From contig JAJEDD010000044.1 of the NCBI GenBank assembly GCA_022821685.1, positions 62,001 through 126,000 on the forward strand: a DNA stretch of 64,000 nt, read 5' to 3'. Below the pieces are notes generated by a model. It saw only the letters and a program-made list of their open reading frames with translations. It searched no databases and was not told where the DNA came from. Both the position numbers and the translations under genes were made by a program. This DNA comes from Acidimicrobiia bacterium (GTDB lineage: Bacteria; Actinomycetota; Acidimicrobiia; Acidimicrobiales; Aldehydirespiratoraceae). Shown here in pieces: positions 24,484 through 33,235 of this stretch (position 1 is the stretch's first letter; each line of letters starts with the position of its first letter).

Positions 24484-25659
24484 TCAGTCGATCCGCACCG
24501 ACACCACGTCTGTCCAGGCGCCGGTCTCCCAGCTTCGCAGCAGCGCGGCCTGCACGCTCACGTACTCCAGCGCCTGCTCCAGCCCCGCGGAGTGGGGCCG
24601 CTCTTCGGCCACCGCAGCCAGGAACTCGTGGTCCTGGATGGTCACCACGTCCTCGAAGCCGATCGAGTTGGCCTCGCCGGGCACGAAGGCGGCGTGGTAG
24701 GGGTGGCGCTCGCCGGCGTAGACGGTGGTGTAGCCCCCGTTCCCGTCGCTGGAGCGGAACAGCCGCATCTCATTCATGGTCTCGAAGTTCCAGCCGAGCG
24801 CGCCCTGGGTGCCGTGGACGTCGAAGGCCATCTGGCTCTGGGGTCCAACCATGGTGCGGCTGGCCTCGAAGGTGCCCCGGCTGCCGTTGGCGAACACCGC
24901 CATGGCCCCGAAGTAGTCCTCGTTGGTGACTGCACCGACGGGATCGCCGGGCGCGCCCCGGTCGTAGTGGGTGCCCGACGCCGACGGCAGCGGACGCTGC
25001 TTTATGAACGTCTCGCCGGTGCCGACCACCCGCAGGATCGGGCCGTTGAGCATCATGGCCAGATCGATGGCGTGGCTGAGAATATCGGTGGACACGCCGT
25101 GGCCGGCCTGATCGAGCAGGAACCGCCAGGAGAGCAAGCCGAGCGGATCGGCGCCGTACATGGATAAGAAGCGGCCCCGGTAGTTGGTGATCTCGCCCAG
25201 CTCGCCCGCCTCGATCAGGTTGCGGGCGTGCTGCACCAACGGCACGAAGCGGTAGTTGTAGCCCACGCCCGAGATCACGCCGGCGTCGCGGCAGGCCTTC
25301 TCGGCTCGGGCGGTCTGCTCGGGGGTGCCCCCGACCGGCTTCTCGCAGAAGACGTGCTTGCCGGCCGCGGCGGCGGCCTCCACCATCTCGCAGTGCACCA
25401 AATTGGGGGCGCACACCGCCACCACGTCCACGTCGGGATGGTAGACCGCGGCCCGCCAGTCGTCGGTGGCCTCGCGGAACCCGAACTCGCCCACCGCCGC
25501 GGCGCGGCGCTCGGCCAGAGTATCGGCACAGACGGTGAGCTCGGCCCAGTACTTGAGCCCCTCGAAGATCATGGGCAGCCGGGCGTAGGAGCGGGCGTGG
25601 GCCTGGCCCATCCAGCCGAAACCGATAACAGCCACCCCGAGCCGCCGACGGGCCGTCAT
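24484..25659 (-). CDS. Gfo/Idh/MocA-family oxidoreductase
   Basis: The 391-residue protein has an N-terminal NAD(P)-binding fold (VAVIGFGWMGQAHARSYARL) and the family motif HVFCEKPVGG. It continues with GVGYNYRFVP and a C-terminal domain holding LSHAIDLAMML with the catalytic Asp/His context. It is longer than IolG and closer to the MocA/IolX-like branch that acts on scyllo-inositol, inosamine derivatives or sugars. Given the MocDE fusion in the same operon, a MocA-like role (oxidation of a demethylated inosamine or inositol) is an attractive inference but not proven. It sits between a hydroxyacid dehydrogenase and iolD. Confidence 0.82.
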   Translation of the reverse strand: MTARRRLGVAVIGFGWMGQAHARSYARLPMIFEGLKYWAELTVCADTLAERRAAAVGEFGFREATDDWRAAVYHPDVDVVAVCAPNLVHCEMVEAAAAAGKHVFCEKPVGGTPEQTARAEKACRDAGVISGVGYNYRFVPLVQHARNLIEAGELGEITNYRGRFLSMYGADPLGLLSWRFLLDQAGHGVSTDILSHAIDLAMMLNGPILRVVGTGETFIKQRPLPSASGTHYDRGAPGDPVGAVTNEDYFGAMAVFANGSRGTFEASRTMVGPQSQMAFDVHGTQGALGWNFETMNEMRLFRSSDGNGGYTTVYAGERHPYHAAFVPGEANSIGFEDVVTIQDHEFLAAVAEERPHSAGLEQALEYVSVQAALLRSWETGAWTDVVSVRID

Positions 25660-25756
25660 CGCGCCCTCCCGCCGTCGAGTAGGGGTGCGGGCGCGAGTGC
25701 CGGTGTGATGGCACCGGACTGCTGTCGCCGCGATGGCGCGGGAGCGTGTACCGACT

Positions 25757-26719
25757 TCATGACGCTCTGCGCCGGTCTACGGCGGGGTCGGCTGCGGCCG
25801 GGTCGAGCAGGTGCTCGGGGGTGCCGCCCCTGAGCCACTCGACTGCTTGGCCGAGGGCCCCGCCGATGAGGCGCACTGTGCCCGCGGTGGTGGACGAGGC
25901 CACATGGGGGGTGACGATCACATCGTCTCGCTCCAGAAGCGGATGGCCCAGCGGCAGCGGCTCGGGGTCGGTCACGTCGAGGCCGGCGCCGCCGATCTGC
26001 CCGGAGACGAGGCCGGCCAGCAGGGCGTCGTGGTCTATCAGCGATCCTCGGGCGCAGTTGACGATGATCACGCCGGGCCGCATGGCGGCGATGCTGGCCG
26101 CGTCCACCAGGCGGCGGGTCTCGGCGGTGGCCGGCGCATGCAGCGATATGGCGTCGCTGTTGCGCCAGAGCTCGTCGAGGGTCACCGGCTCTCCCAGCTC
26201 GGCTGTGTCGGAGACGTCGAGGTACGGATCGTGGACCAGCACCCTCATGCCCAGCGCGGTGGTGTAGCGGGCCATGCGCCGGCCGATGCGGCCGCAGCCG
26301 ACCAGTCCCAGCGTCCGCCCGTCGAGCTCGAGGGCCCGATGGGTTGCCCGGTAGTGGCCGGGGCTGCTCCTCCCATTCGCTCGACCTCTCAACTGCCGCT
26401 CGGCGGGCTTGAGCCGTTTCGACACGGCCAGCAGCAACGCCAGCGAATGCTCGGCGGTGGAGACGGTGGGGGCATCGGGGGCGTTGCAGGCCGCCACACC
26501 GTGGGCCGCGCAGGCGGCGACCTCGACGTTGTCGTAGCCGATGCCGGAGCGAGCCACCACCTTCAGGCGAGGCAGGCGACCACAGGCGTCGGCGTCCCAG
26601 GCCCCGTCGGCGCCCACCACCACTGCGTCGGCGTCGGCCACGTCGTCGGTCAACTCCACATCGTCGGGAATTGCGACCTCCCGCGGCGGCGGCCGGTCGA
26701 TCCAGACTCGCCAGCTCAC
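25757..26719 (-). CDS. D-isomer-specific 2-hydroxyacid dehydrogenase (operon copy)
   Basis: From the GTG at 26719 the product is 320 residues. It shows VVARSGIGYDNVEVAACAAHG, the cofactor loop LGLVGCGRIGRRMARY, Arg in IIVNCARGSLIDHDAL, Glu in GLDVTDPEPLPLGHPLLE and His in VIVTPHVASSTTAG, all standard for the family. The start overlaps the iolC stop by four bases (GTGA), so it is clearly an operon member. A dehydrogenase of this type is not part of the textbook iol pathway; it may process a side product or a keto acid from an unusual inositol. A much longer frame upstream overlaps iolC and is rejected. Confidence 0.88.
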   Translation of the reverse strand: MSWRVWIDRPPPREVAIPDDVELTDDVADADAVVVGADGAWDADACGRLPRLKVVARSGIGYDNVEVAACAAHGVAACNAPDAPTVSTAEHSLALLLAVSKRLKPAERQLRGRANGRSSPGHYRATHRALELDGRTLGLVGCGRIGRRMARYTTALGMRVLVHDPYLDVSDTAELGEPVTLDELWRNSDAISLHAPATAETRRLVDAASIAAMRPGVIIVNCARGSLIDHDALLAGLVSGQIGGAGLDVTDPEPLPLGHPLLERDDVIVTPHVASSTTAGTVRLIGGALGQAVEWLRGGTPEHLLDPAAADPAVDRRRAS

Positions 26720-27657
26720 GCCGCCTCCAACACCGCGTCGATCTCGGCTCGGGTCGGCATGGCGTCGGCGCAGGTCAGGCGGCCGGCCACTATGGCGCCC
26801 GCGGCGTTGGCCCTGGTGACCGTCTCGACCGGGTCGAGGCCTCCCAGCAGCCCATCGGCCAGCGAGCCCCCGAAGGCGTCGCCTGCGCCGAGCCCGCACA
26901 CCACCTCCACCGGCACCGGCGACACCCGGGCCCGGCTCTCGGGCGTTGCCACCAGCACACCGTCGGCGCCCATCTTCACCACCGCGAGCTGCACGCCCCG
27001 CTCGAGCAGGCGGTCGGCGGCCCGGTCGGGATCGGCGGCGCCGACCGCGATCTCGCACTCGGCCCGGTTGCCGACCGCCACCGTGGCCCACTCGACCGCC
27101 GCGCCGATGTGCTCTGAGGCCTCCGCGGCCGACGCCCAGAAGCTGGGCCGGTAGTCCAGGTCCAAGACGGTGTGCTCGGCCCGGTTCCGCCGCTGGAGCA
27201 CGGCGCGCACCGCGGAGCGTGAAGGCTCCTGCGCGAAGCGGGATCCGGCCACCCACAGCACGCCCACGGTGTAGGCCGCGGAGGGGATGTCGCCTGCGGT
27301 GAGGTTCATGTCGGGACCCCTCGGCTCCCGGTAGAACAGCAGCGGCGGGTCGGTGGGGGGATCCAGCGCGCAGAAGGCCAGGGCGGTGCGCAGATCGGGG
27401 TCCACCGACACGAAGTCGTTGACCACGCCGTACTGCTCGGCCAGCGCGGTGCGGATGTAGGCCCCGAAGCCGTCGTCGCCGACCCGGGTGACCACCGCGG
27501 CCCTCCGGCCCAGCCGGGCCGCGGCAACCGCCACGTTGGTGGGCGAACCGCCTATCGACTTGGCGAACGACGACACCTCGCTCAAGGGCACACCGCTCTG
27601 CTGGGGGTAGAGGTCGACGCTGACCCGGCCGATGGTCAGCAACTCCAACTCTGTCAT
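26716..27657 (-). CDS. iolC: 5-dehydro-2-deoxygluconokinase (PfkB family)
   Basis: The 313-residue protein begins with the IolC-type ITIGRVSVDLYPQQ-like strand (LLTIGRVSVDLYPQQSGVPL), followed by SIGGSPTNVAVAAARLG, the PfkB sugar-binding signature. The C-terminal PfkB motif is VVCGLGAGDAFGGSLADGLL, where the catalytic Asp follows GAG. IolC phosphorylates 2-deoxy-5-keto-D-gluconate with ATP before aldol cleavage. It lacks the long C-terminal domain found in some fused IolC proteins. The start is an ATG without a clear ribosome site, just downstream of a strong hairpin that separates it from the transporter genes. Confidence 0.92.
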   Translation of the reverse strand: MTELELLTIGRVSVDLYPQQSGVPLSEVSSFAKSIGGSPTNVAVAAARLGRRAAVVTRVGDDGFGAYIRTALAEQYGVVNDFVSVDPDLRTALAFCALDPPTDPPLLFYREPRGPDMNLTAGDIPSAAYTVGVLWVAGSRFAQEPSRSAVRAVLQRRNRAEHTVLDLDYRPSFWASAAEASEHIGAAVEWATVAVGNRAECEIAVGAADPDRAADRLLERGVQLAVVKMGADGVLVATPESRARVSPVPVEVVCGLGAGDAFGGSLADGLLGGLDPVETVTRANAAGAIVAGRLTCADAMPTRAEIDAVLEAA

Positions 27658-27676
27658 CGCAATCTGGGGGGAGGGT

Positions 27677-27706
27677 CGGTCGCCGCCTCAGAGAGGGCGG
27701 CGACCG
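27677..27706 (-). terminator. Hairpin between ABC ATPase and iolC
   Basis: An 11-bp perfect stem (CGGTCGCCGCC at 27677-27687 with GGCGGCGACCG at 27696-27706) encloses an eight-base loop. No U-run follows. It may be a partial terminator or an mRNA-stabilising processing site separating the transporter part of the operon from the catabolic part. Confidence 0.55.
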
Positions 27707-27727
27707 AGAAACGGCGACAGATCACCC

Positions 27728-28510
27728 TCAGCTGGAGCCCGCTTCGGCCAGCTCGTGTTGGAGCTCCTCCAACTCGGCGCCGCCGGCCATGAGCTGGGTC
27801 AGCTCCGACTGGGTCAGCTCATCCTTGGCCCAGTTGCCCAGCGACTGGCCCCGCTGCAGGATCACGAACCGGTCGCCCACGGGATAGGCGTGGTTGGGAT
27901 TGTGGGTGATGAAGATCACGGCCAGGCCCTGGTCTCGCGCCTCCACGATCCGGCGCAGCACCACGCCCGACTGCTTCACCCCCAGCGCCGAGGTGGGCTC
28001 GTCGAGGATCAGCACCCGGGCCCCGAAATAGCTTGCCCGGGCGATGGCCACCGACTGGCGCTCACCGCCCGACAGCGTGCCCACGCTCTGCTCGGTGTCG
28101 CGGATGTCGATGCCCATCTTGGCCATCTCTTCTTTGGCGATCATCTTGGCCTTGTCGATGTCGATCTGCCGGAACGGCCAGACGCCGGTCTTGGGCTCCT
28201 GGCCCAGGAAGAAGTTCCGCCACACCGACATCAGCGGCACCATGGCCAGATCCTGGTACACGGTGGCGATCCCGGCTGAGAGCGCCTCCCGGGGCGAGGC
28301 GAACTTCACGTTGGCGCCCTCGAGCAGCAGGTCGCCCGCGTCGTGCTGGTGCACCCCGGCCAGGATCTTGATGAACGTCGACTTGCCGGCGCCGTTGTCG
28401 CCGAGCACGCACGTCACCTCGCCGGGGTTGACCGTGGTGGTCACGCCGGTGAGGGCGATGATGTTGCCGTAGAACTTCGAGATTCCCTTGAGTTCGAGAA
28501 AGTCGGTCAT
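27728..28510 (-). CDS. Sugar-type ABC transporter ATP-binding protein
   Basis: The 260-residue protein has Walker [11 protein letters not shown], the Q loop in [12 protein letters not shown], signature [14 protein letters not shown], Walker [12 protein letters not shown] and the H loop in IFITHNPNH. It is a single-domain member of the ribose/fructose/inositol (CUT2) class, like FrcA, rather than the double-domain RbsA type. It would energise import through the permease at 28514-30862. A GGGGGA ribosome site precedes the ATG, and it starts three bases after the permease stop, so the pair is coupled. Confidence 0.92.
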   Translation of the reverse strand: MTDFLELKGISKFYGNIIALTGVTTTVNPGEVTCVLGDNGAGKSTFIKILAGVHQHDAGDLLLEGANVKFASPREALSAGIATVYQDLAMVPLMSVWRNFFLGQEPKTGVWPFRQIDIDKAKMIAKEEMAKMGIDIRDTEQSVGTLSGGERQSVAIARASYFGARVLILDEPTSALGVKQSGVVLRRIVEARDQGLAVIFITHNPNHAYPVGDRFVILQRGQSLGNWAKDELTQSELTQLMAGGAELEELQHELAEAGSS

Positions 28511-28513
28511 TGC

Positions 28514-30862
28514 TCAGTCCCCCTTTGAGCCCGAATCGGATTCGCTCGGCACCACTATGGCTATCTCCGCTCGGTCGGGCTTGGCGGCGCCTGATGCCGT
28601 CGGCGCCTTCTCGGCCCGGCCCCGCACGTAGTTGTTGACCAGCACCGCCACCAGCAGCAGGGCCCCCAACACCAGGAACCGCCAGTCGCTGTTCCATTGG
28701 GCGAAGCCGATGCCCTGGGAGATCATCCCCCAGATCACCGCACCGATGCCGGCGCCGAGCGCCGAGCCGTATCCGCCGGTGAGCAGGTTGCCGCCCACCA
28801 CAGCCACGATGATGTAGCGGAACTCGTTGCCGTCGCCCACGTTGGCCTGCACCGCGGTGAGGCGGAAGGCGATCAGCATGCCGGTGATCCAGGCTGCGCC
28901 CGACACCATCATGAACAGCGTGGTCTTGGTGCGCGCCGCGGGCACGCCCACCGAGCGGGCCGCGTCCTTGTTGCCGCCGACCGCCATGATCCAGCTGCCG
29001 AACTGGGTGCGCATCAGCAGCCACGAGCCGACTGCGGCGAAGATCAGGAACGACAGCACCACCACTCCGAACTGGGTTTGCGGGCAGCGCATCTCGCCGT
29101 CGGTTCCCACCGTGCAGATCTTCTCGAGTTCGCTGCCGGTCACGAACAGCAGGCGGGCGGCCACGCTGAGCAGCACCGCGCCGATCCCGACGGACACCAG
29201 GGCCCGGCCGACCCCCTCGTCGCCGGTCATCAGGGTGCGGCCCACCGTTCCGACCGCGTAGGCCACGAAGGCGACGATTCCCCCCTTGGCCGCACCGGTG
29301 AGCAGGGCGTAGAGGAGCCCGTCGCCGTCGGCCAGTTCGATCACGGCGAACACCACGAAGCTGGCCACTCCCAGCGCGCCGCAGAGCTGCATCCAGCGGC
29401 CGAACTGCGGGGGCGGGGGCGCCGCGGTGCGGATCGCGCTCAGATAGCGGGCCACCGCCGAGGCCGCCATCAGCAGCGCCACCAGCAGCAGCACGGTGAA
29501 CAGCTCGACTCGCAGTTTGCGCGACGCCGACTCGGACTGGATGAAGAACGCCAGCACGACAATGGCCAGCGAGATGGCCAGCGATACCCACACCGCGGGC
29601 TGCACCCGCCGGGCCGTCGACCACAGCAGCATGATCCCCAGCAGGGCGAGCCCGCCGAACAGGATCACCCGAGCGGCCTGAACCGTCACCAGGAAGCTGA
29701 TCGCCGGCAGGGCCACCAGCACCGCGCCGATCACGGGGTAGCCGGGCGTGACCCGTCCCAGCGCCGCCACCACCGCCAGCGCTCCGACTGCGGCGATGCC
29801 CAGCGCGAACACGAACTTGCCGATCCCTCCGCCCAGGTAGCCGAGCTGGGAGGAGTCGGTGGCGTCCATGGCCAGCGCCACCACCATGGCGACCACCAGG
29901 GCGGCCACGCCGCCGATCAGGTACTGCCACCACTGGGCCTGAGCGCCGCGCCCGGAGCGGTCCGGCGCCTCATAGCGGGACCGGCACCAGCCCGCCACCG
30001 CCGCCAGCACGCCGACGGTCACCAGAATGCCGCCGATCCAGTTGGAGGCCGAGCCGTCTTGGGCCAGTAGAGAGATGAAGCCCACCAGCGCCACCACCAC
30101 GCCTGCCGCGGCCACGACCATGGCCGCGGGATTCGGCGCGGGGCGCCGGGCGTAGGTCAGCTCGAACGTGCCGACCATCAAGGCGGCGATGCCGCCGATC
30201 AGCAGCAGTGCCCACATCTCGTCGCGGACCAGCCACAGGTTGGACCAGCTTCGCACGTCCCACAGGTGGGAGTTACGAAGCCATTCGGCGCCGAAGATGC
30301 CGTTCCAGAACTCGTAGCCCTCGGCCTCGTCGAGCCCCTCGACGAGCACCTTGTTGGTGAACAGCTTGGAGAAGCCGAGCTTGGCGCCGATCAGCATGAA
30401 GAACGTTCCCAGCGTCACGATGAAGCTGGGCAGAGAGGTCTTCTCGACCAGGGTGCCGTTGAACCAGCCGATGGCCAGCGCGAAGGCCAGCGAAAGCGGC
30501 ACCGCGATGTGCAGTCCCAGCCCGGCGCCGTTGATGTCGTTGGCCAGAAGGATGGCGATGAGGGCGGTGGCCCCGGTCATGGCGCCGGACGACAGGTCGA
30601 ACTCGCCGCCGATCATCAGCAGCGCCACGGGTACGGCCATCAACCCCAGGTAGGCGGCAACGTCGAGGAAGTTGGCGGTGCCTCCCACGGTGCCGAAGGG
30701 CGCGGACACCAGCCAGAACAGCAGCCACACGCCGACGGCCCCCATCAGGGCCCCGATCTCGGGCCGGGTCAGCAGCGTCTGTATCGGCCCCCGGTGGGCC
30801 AGCCGCTCGTCGCCGCCCGCCTCGGCTGCTGCGGCGGGCTTATCGGTGGTCGTGTCGGCCAT
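28514..30862 (-). CDS. ABC transporter permease with a very large internal membrane insertion
   Basis: From the ATG at 30862 (GGGGGA five bases upstream) the product is 782 residues, about twice the usual CUT2 permease (330-400). The N-terminal 230 residues are canonical, with GGEFDLSSGAMTGATALIAI and LPSFIVTLGTFFMLIG. The last 170 are also canonical, with the ATPase-contact loop AVGGNKDAARSVGVPAARTK and VVGGNLLTGGYGSALGAG. Between them (about residues 230-600) lie some ten extra hydrophobic helices with no similarity that I recognise. The frame stays open throughout, so the insertion is coding. It pairs with the ATPase and the binding protein in this operon to import an inositol-like solute. 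Confidence 0.85.
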   Translation of the reverse strand: MADTTTDKPAAAAEAGGDERLAHRGPIQTLLTRPEIGALMGAVGVWLLFWLVSAPFGTVGGTANFLDVAAYLGLMAVPVALLMIGGEFDLSSGAMTGATALIAILLANDINGAGLGLHIAVPLSLAFALAIGWFNGTLVEKTSLPSFIVTLGTFFMLIGAKLGFSKLFTNKVLVEGLDEAEGYEFWNGIFGAEWLRNSHLWDVRSWSNLWLVRDEMWALLLIGGIAALMVGTFELTYARRPAPNPAAMVVAAAGVVVALVGFISLLAQDGSASNWIGGILVTVGVLAAVAGWCRSRYEAPDRSGRGAQAQWWQYLIGGVAALVVAMVVALAMDATDSSQLGYLGGGIGKFVFALGIAAVGALAVVAALGRVTPGYPVIGAVLVALPAISFLVTVQAARVILFGGLALLGIMLLWSTARRVQPAVWVSLAISLAIVVLAFFIQSESASRKLRVELFTVLLLVALLMAASAVARYLSAIRTAAPPPPQFGRWMQLCGALGVASFVVFAVIELADGDGLLYALLTGAAKGGIVAFVAYAVGTVGRTLMTGDEGVGRALVSVGIGAVLLSVAARLLFVTGSELEKICTVGTDGEMRCPQTQFGVVVLSFLIFAAVGSWLLMRTQFGSWIMAVGGNKDAARSVGVPAARTKTTLFMMVSGAAWITGMLIAFRLTAVQANVGDGNEFRYIIVAVVGGNLLTGGYGSALGAGIGAVIWGMISQGIGFAQWNSDWRFLVLGALLLVAVLVNNYVRGRAEKAPTASGAAKPDRAEIAIVVPSESDSGSKGD

Positions 30863-30938
30863 TTGATCCCCCAATGGCTAGTTGACTCGTGCCGGTCTCC
30901 CAGGTGCCCGAGACGACCGGACCGTTGTGATGATCCGC

Positions 30939-30975
30939 CAGCGTCGGGGCCTGCAGAACCGCAGGCCCCGCGCTG
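30939..30975 (-). terminator. Strong hairpin between binding-protein and permease genes
   Basis: CAGCG-(T)-CGGGGCCTGC (30939-30954) pairs with GCAGGCCCCGCGCTG (30961-30975) around loop AGAACC, a 15-bp stem with one bulge. It sits 65 bases after the binding-protein stop. Such hairpins commonly attenuate or stabilise so that the binding protein is made in excess over the permease. Confidence 0.65.
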
Positions 30976-31040
30976 GGGGAAGTTAGCAGACGGAGGCGAC
31001 AGGCGGCCTGCCCGCCGCCCCCGTCTGCGTGCTCAGTTGA

Positions 31041-32105
31041 TCAGCGAGTGCCCTGCTGCACCAGCGCCTTGACGACCGACGCGTTGGCGGTGTCGACGAA
31101 GCCCGGGCCGGTCAACAGCGGCAGACCGCCGCCCGCGGTGTTCTGGTTGGTGGCCTGCAGATACATCAGGATGACCGGCAGGTAGCCCTGCAGGTACTGC
31201 TGCTGGTCGACAGTGAAGGCCACGTCGCCCACCTCGATGGCGTCGATCAGGTCGCCGGAGAGGTCGAAGCCGCCGATGACCAGGTCGCGTCCGGCCTGCT
31301 CGCCCGCGGTCAGCGCCCGCAGAGGCAGGTTCGGGCCGACGCCGAGCACGCCGTCGATGGACGGATCGGCCTGCAGCAGAGCCGCGATGCTGTTCTGCTG
31401 CTCGTCAGGGTTGGCGTCGAGGCCGACGAACTCGGAGGTCACGTCGCCGTTGAAGGTCTCGGCCAAGCCCTCGCAGCGCTCCTCGAGCGCCACGTTGGAC
31501 TGCTCCTGGCGGGCGCACAGCACATGGGTGGCGCCCAGTGCGTTGAAGCGCTCGCCGGCGCCGTTGCCGGCCACGACCTCGGTCTGGCCGACGTGGGTGA
31601 CCGCGCCGAGCTCCTTGTAGTTGTTCACGCCCGAGTTGAGCGTGTACAGCGGGATGCCCGCGGCCACGACGCCGGCGGCGGCGTCGCTCACACCGGCCGG
31701 GTCGGCCAGCGAGATGGCGATGCCCGAGGAGCCGGAGGCCACTGCGGCCTCGATCTCCTGGGCCTGGGCCAGGGCGTCGTTGTTGGAGCCGAAGTACACG
31801 ACGTCGCAGCCGATGGCGGCAGCGGCGTCGGCCACGGCCACCTCGACCACGGACCAGAACACGCCGGAGTCGCCGTGGGTGATCACGTGGAACGTGTGGT
31901 CGCAGCCCTGGGTGTCCACGACGTCGTCGCTGGCGGCGGTGGTCGCCGGCGCGTCGCCGTCGTCGTCGGCCATGGCCCCGTCGTCGTCAGCCGCGGCAGG
32001 CGCCTCGGCGGCCGGCGCCGGCGCGTCGTCGCCGTCGTCGCCGCAGGCTGCGGCCACGAGCGTGATGGCGAGCACCACGCCGAGCAGCTTCAATAGTCTT
32101 GACAT
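31041..32105 (-). CDS. Sugar/inositol-type periplasmic-binding lipoprotein (ABC importer)
   Basis: The 354-residue protein has a lipoprotein signal (VLAITLVAAACGDDG), an Asp/Ala-rich linker to about residue 65, then a ribose-binding-protein fold of the LacI/RbsB periplasmic family: GVFWSVVEVAVADAA, EIEAAVASGSSGIAISLADP, VTHVGQTEVVAGNGAGE and a C-terminal GGFDLSGDLIDAIEVGDV. It would capture the solute outside the membrane and deliver it to the permease encoded next. GGAGGG precedes the ATG. It is second in the operon, only six bases after iolE. The ligand is inferred from context to be an inositol or derivative. Confidence 0.9.
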   Translation of the reverse strand: MSRLLKLLGVVLAITLVAAACGDDGDDAPAPAAEAPAAADDDGAMADDDGDAPATTAASDDVVDTQGCDHTFHVITHGDSGVFWSVVEVAVADAAAAIGCDVVYFGSNNDALAQAQEIEAAVASGSSGIAISLADPAGVSDAAAGVVAAGIPLYTLNSGVNNYKELGAVTHVGQTEVVAGNGAGERFNALGATHVLCARQEQSNVALEERCEGLAETFNGDVTSEFVGLDANPDEQQNSIAALLQADPSIDGVLGVGPNLPLRALTAGEQAGRDLVIGGFDLSGDLIDAIEVGDVAFTVDQQQYLQGYLPVILMYLQATNQNTAGGGLPLLTGPGFVDTANASVVKALVQQGTR

Positions 32106-32111
32106 TGTTGT

Positions 32112-33062
32112 TTATCCCTCCGGGAATCGGTGGTTGTTGTGGGTTGCTCCGCTGCCCGCAACCGCGGGCACCAGATCTCGCAGGAAGTCGAGGCTCAGAT
32201 CGGCGTTGCGCCTGAGCCGGCCCACCGCGGCGAGGTCGCCCTCCGCGATGGCTGCATCCTGCTCCAGGACGTACCAGAGGTCTCGTCCCGGCTCTTCGAG
32301 ACGGGCGACGATCTCGGCGATCGCCACCCCTCCTCGACCTAGGGGCGGGAACAGGCCGCGCTGCACGGCCTCCATGAGCGACAGCTCTCCCGCGGTGAGG
32401 CGCGCCGCCAGGGCGAGGTCCACGTCCTTGAGGTGGACAAGGCCCACGCGGTGCGCGCAATGATCCAACAGTACGGCGACGTCGGTGCCGCCGAGGGTGA
32501 GGTGGGCGGTGTCGAGCACGAGCGACACGTCGGAGCCCTCCAGCACCCGGGCCAGCTCGGCGTCGGTCTCGACCAGCGAGCCGAAGTGCGAGTGGAACAC
32601 CTGCACCAGGCCATAGCCGCCGACCACCTCGTCGATCTCGCCCAGGGTGCCGCACAGCGCGGCCCACTGCGAGTCGCTGAGCGGACCCCGGCGCCAGTGG
32701 TCGGGGCAGCTCACCGCGCAGGTCACGAAGAACTGCCCGCCGGCGCTTCCGATCAGCTCGGCCCAGCGGTGGGCCGCGGCCCGGGTCTCGGCGGCGCGGG
32801 CCTCTTCGTGCAGCACCAGCGGCACGAATCCTCCCAGCAGGCGCAGGCCGTGGGCGTCGAGCGCGGCTCGCAGCGGCTGCGGCTCCGTGGGCAGATATCC
32901 GAGCGAGCCCAGCTCGGTGTGGGTGAAGCCCGCGGCGGCCATCTCGGCCAGCACCCGGTCGACGGGGAGCTGGTAGCCCCAGCCCGGCATCTCGCACACG
33001 CCCCAGCTGATGGGAGCGGTGGCCACCCGGTCGAGCAGCGCGGTGCCCACGGCGACGGTCAT
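32112..33062 (-). CDS. iolE: IolE-like inosose dehydratase / sugar isomerase (TIM barrel)
   Basis: The protein (316 residues from the ATG at 33062) belongs to the xylose-isomerase-like TIM-barrel family. Its N-terminal strand, APISWGVCEMPGWGYQL, is the hallmark seen in IolE and close relatives. Metal-binding positions are suggested by FTHTELGSLGYLP, VFHSHFGSLVET, LVLDTAHLTLGGTD and HLKDVDL. IolE dehydrates 2-keto-myo-inositol to the trihydroxycyclohexane-dione that IolD opens. IolI, the inosose isomerase, is the alternative assignment. It is the first gene of the operon, next to the operator. A TTG at 33128 would give a longer N-terminus lying close to the operators and is less likely. Confidence 0.75.
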   Translation of the reverse strand: MTVAVGTALLDRVATAPISWGVCEMPGWGYQLPVDRVLAEMAAAGFTHTELGSLGYLPTEPQPLRAALDAHGLRLLGGFVPLVLHEEARAAETRAAAHRWAELIGSAGGQFFVTCAVSCPDHWRRGPLSDSQWAALCGTLGEIDEVVGGYGLVQVFHSHFGSLVETDAELARVLEGSDVSLVLDTAHLTLGGTDVAVLLDHCAHRVGLVHLKDVDLALAARLTAGELSLMEAVQRGLFPPLGRGGVAIAEIVARLEEPGRDLWYVLEQDAAIAEGDLAAVGRLRRNADLSLDFLRDLVPAVAGSGATHNNHRFPEG

Positions 33063-33145
33063 GGCGCGCCCGCGAGCGGCCTTGGTGTCGTCATCGACTT
33101 GCGGATTCGGTGGACATGTACCCAGCAACCCCCGCCGCTGATGGG

Positions 33146-33178
33146 TTGGAGCGCTCTATTTGGGATTGGAGCGCTCTA
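33146..33178. promoter_or_regulatory. Two LacI-type operators in the iol/LacI divergent spacer
   Basis: The 13-base word TTGGAGCGCTCTA occurs twice, at 33146-33158 and 33166-33178, with a centre-to-centre spacing of 20 bp (about two helical turns). Each has the palindromic core GAGCGCTC with a central CG, typical of LacI-family operators. They lie between the iolE start and the LacI gene, so one regulator could control both directions. Confidence 0.75.
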
Positions 33179-33235
33179 ATGGTCTATCGTGCCCGCCGTG
33201 AAATGTCAAACCGCACCCTCGGCCTCACCGGTGGC

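Noticed and set aside
33110-33235. Longer N-terminus for the LacI regulator or for iolE (TTG 33128)
   Set aside because: These extensions run into or close to the twin operators and add sequence not typical of either family.
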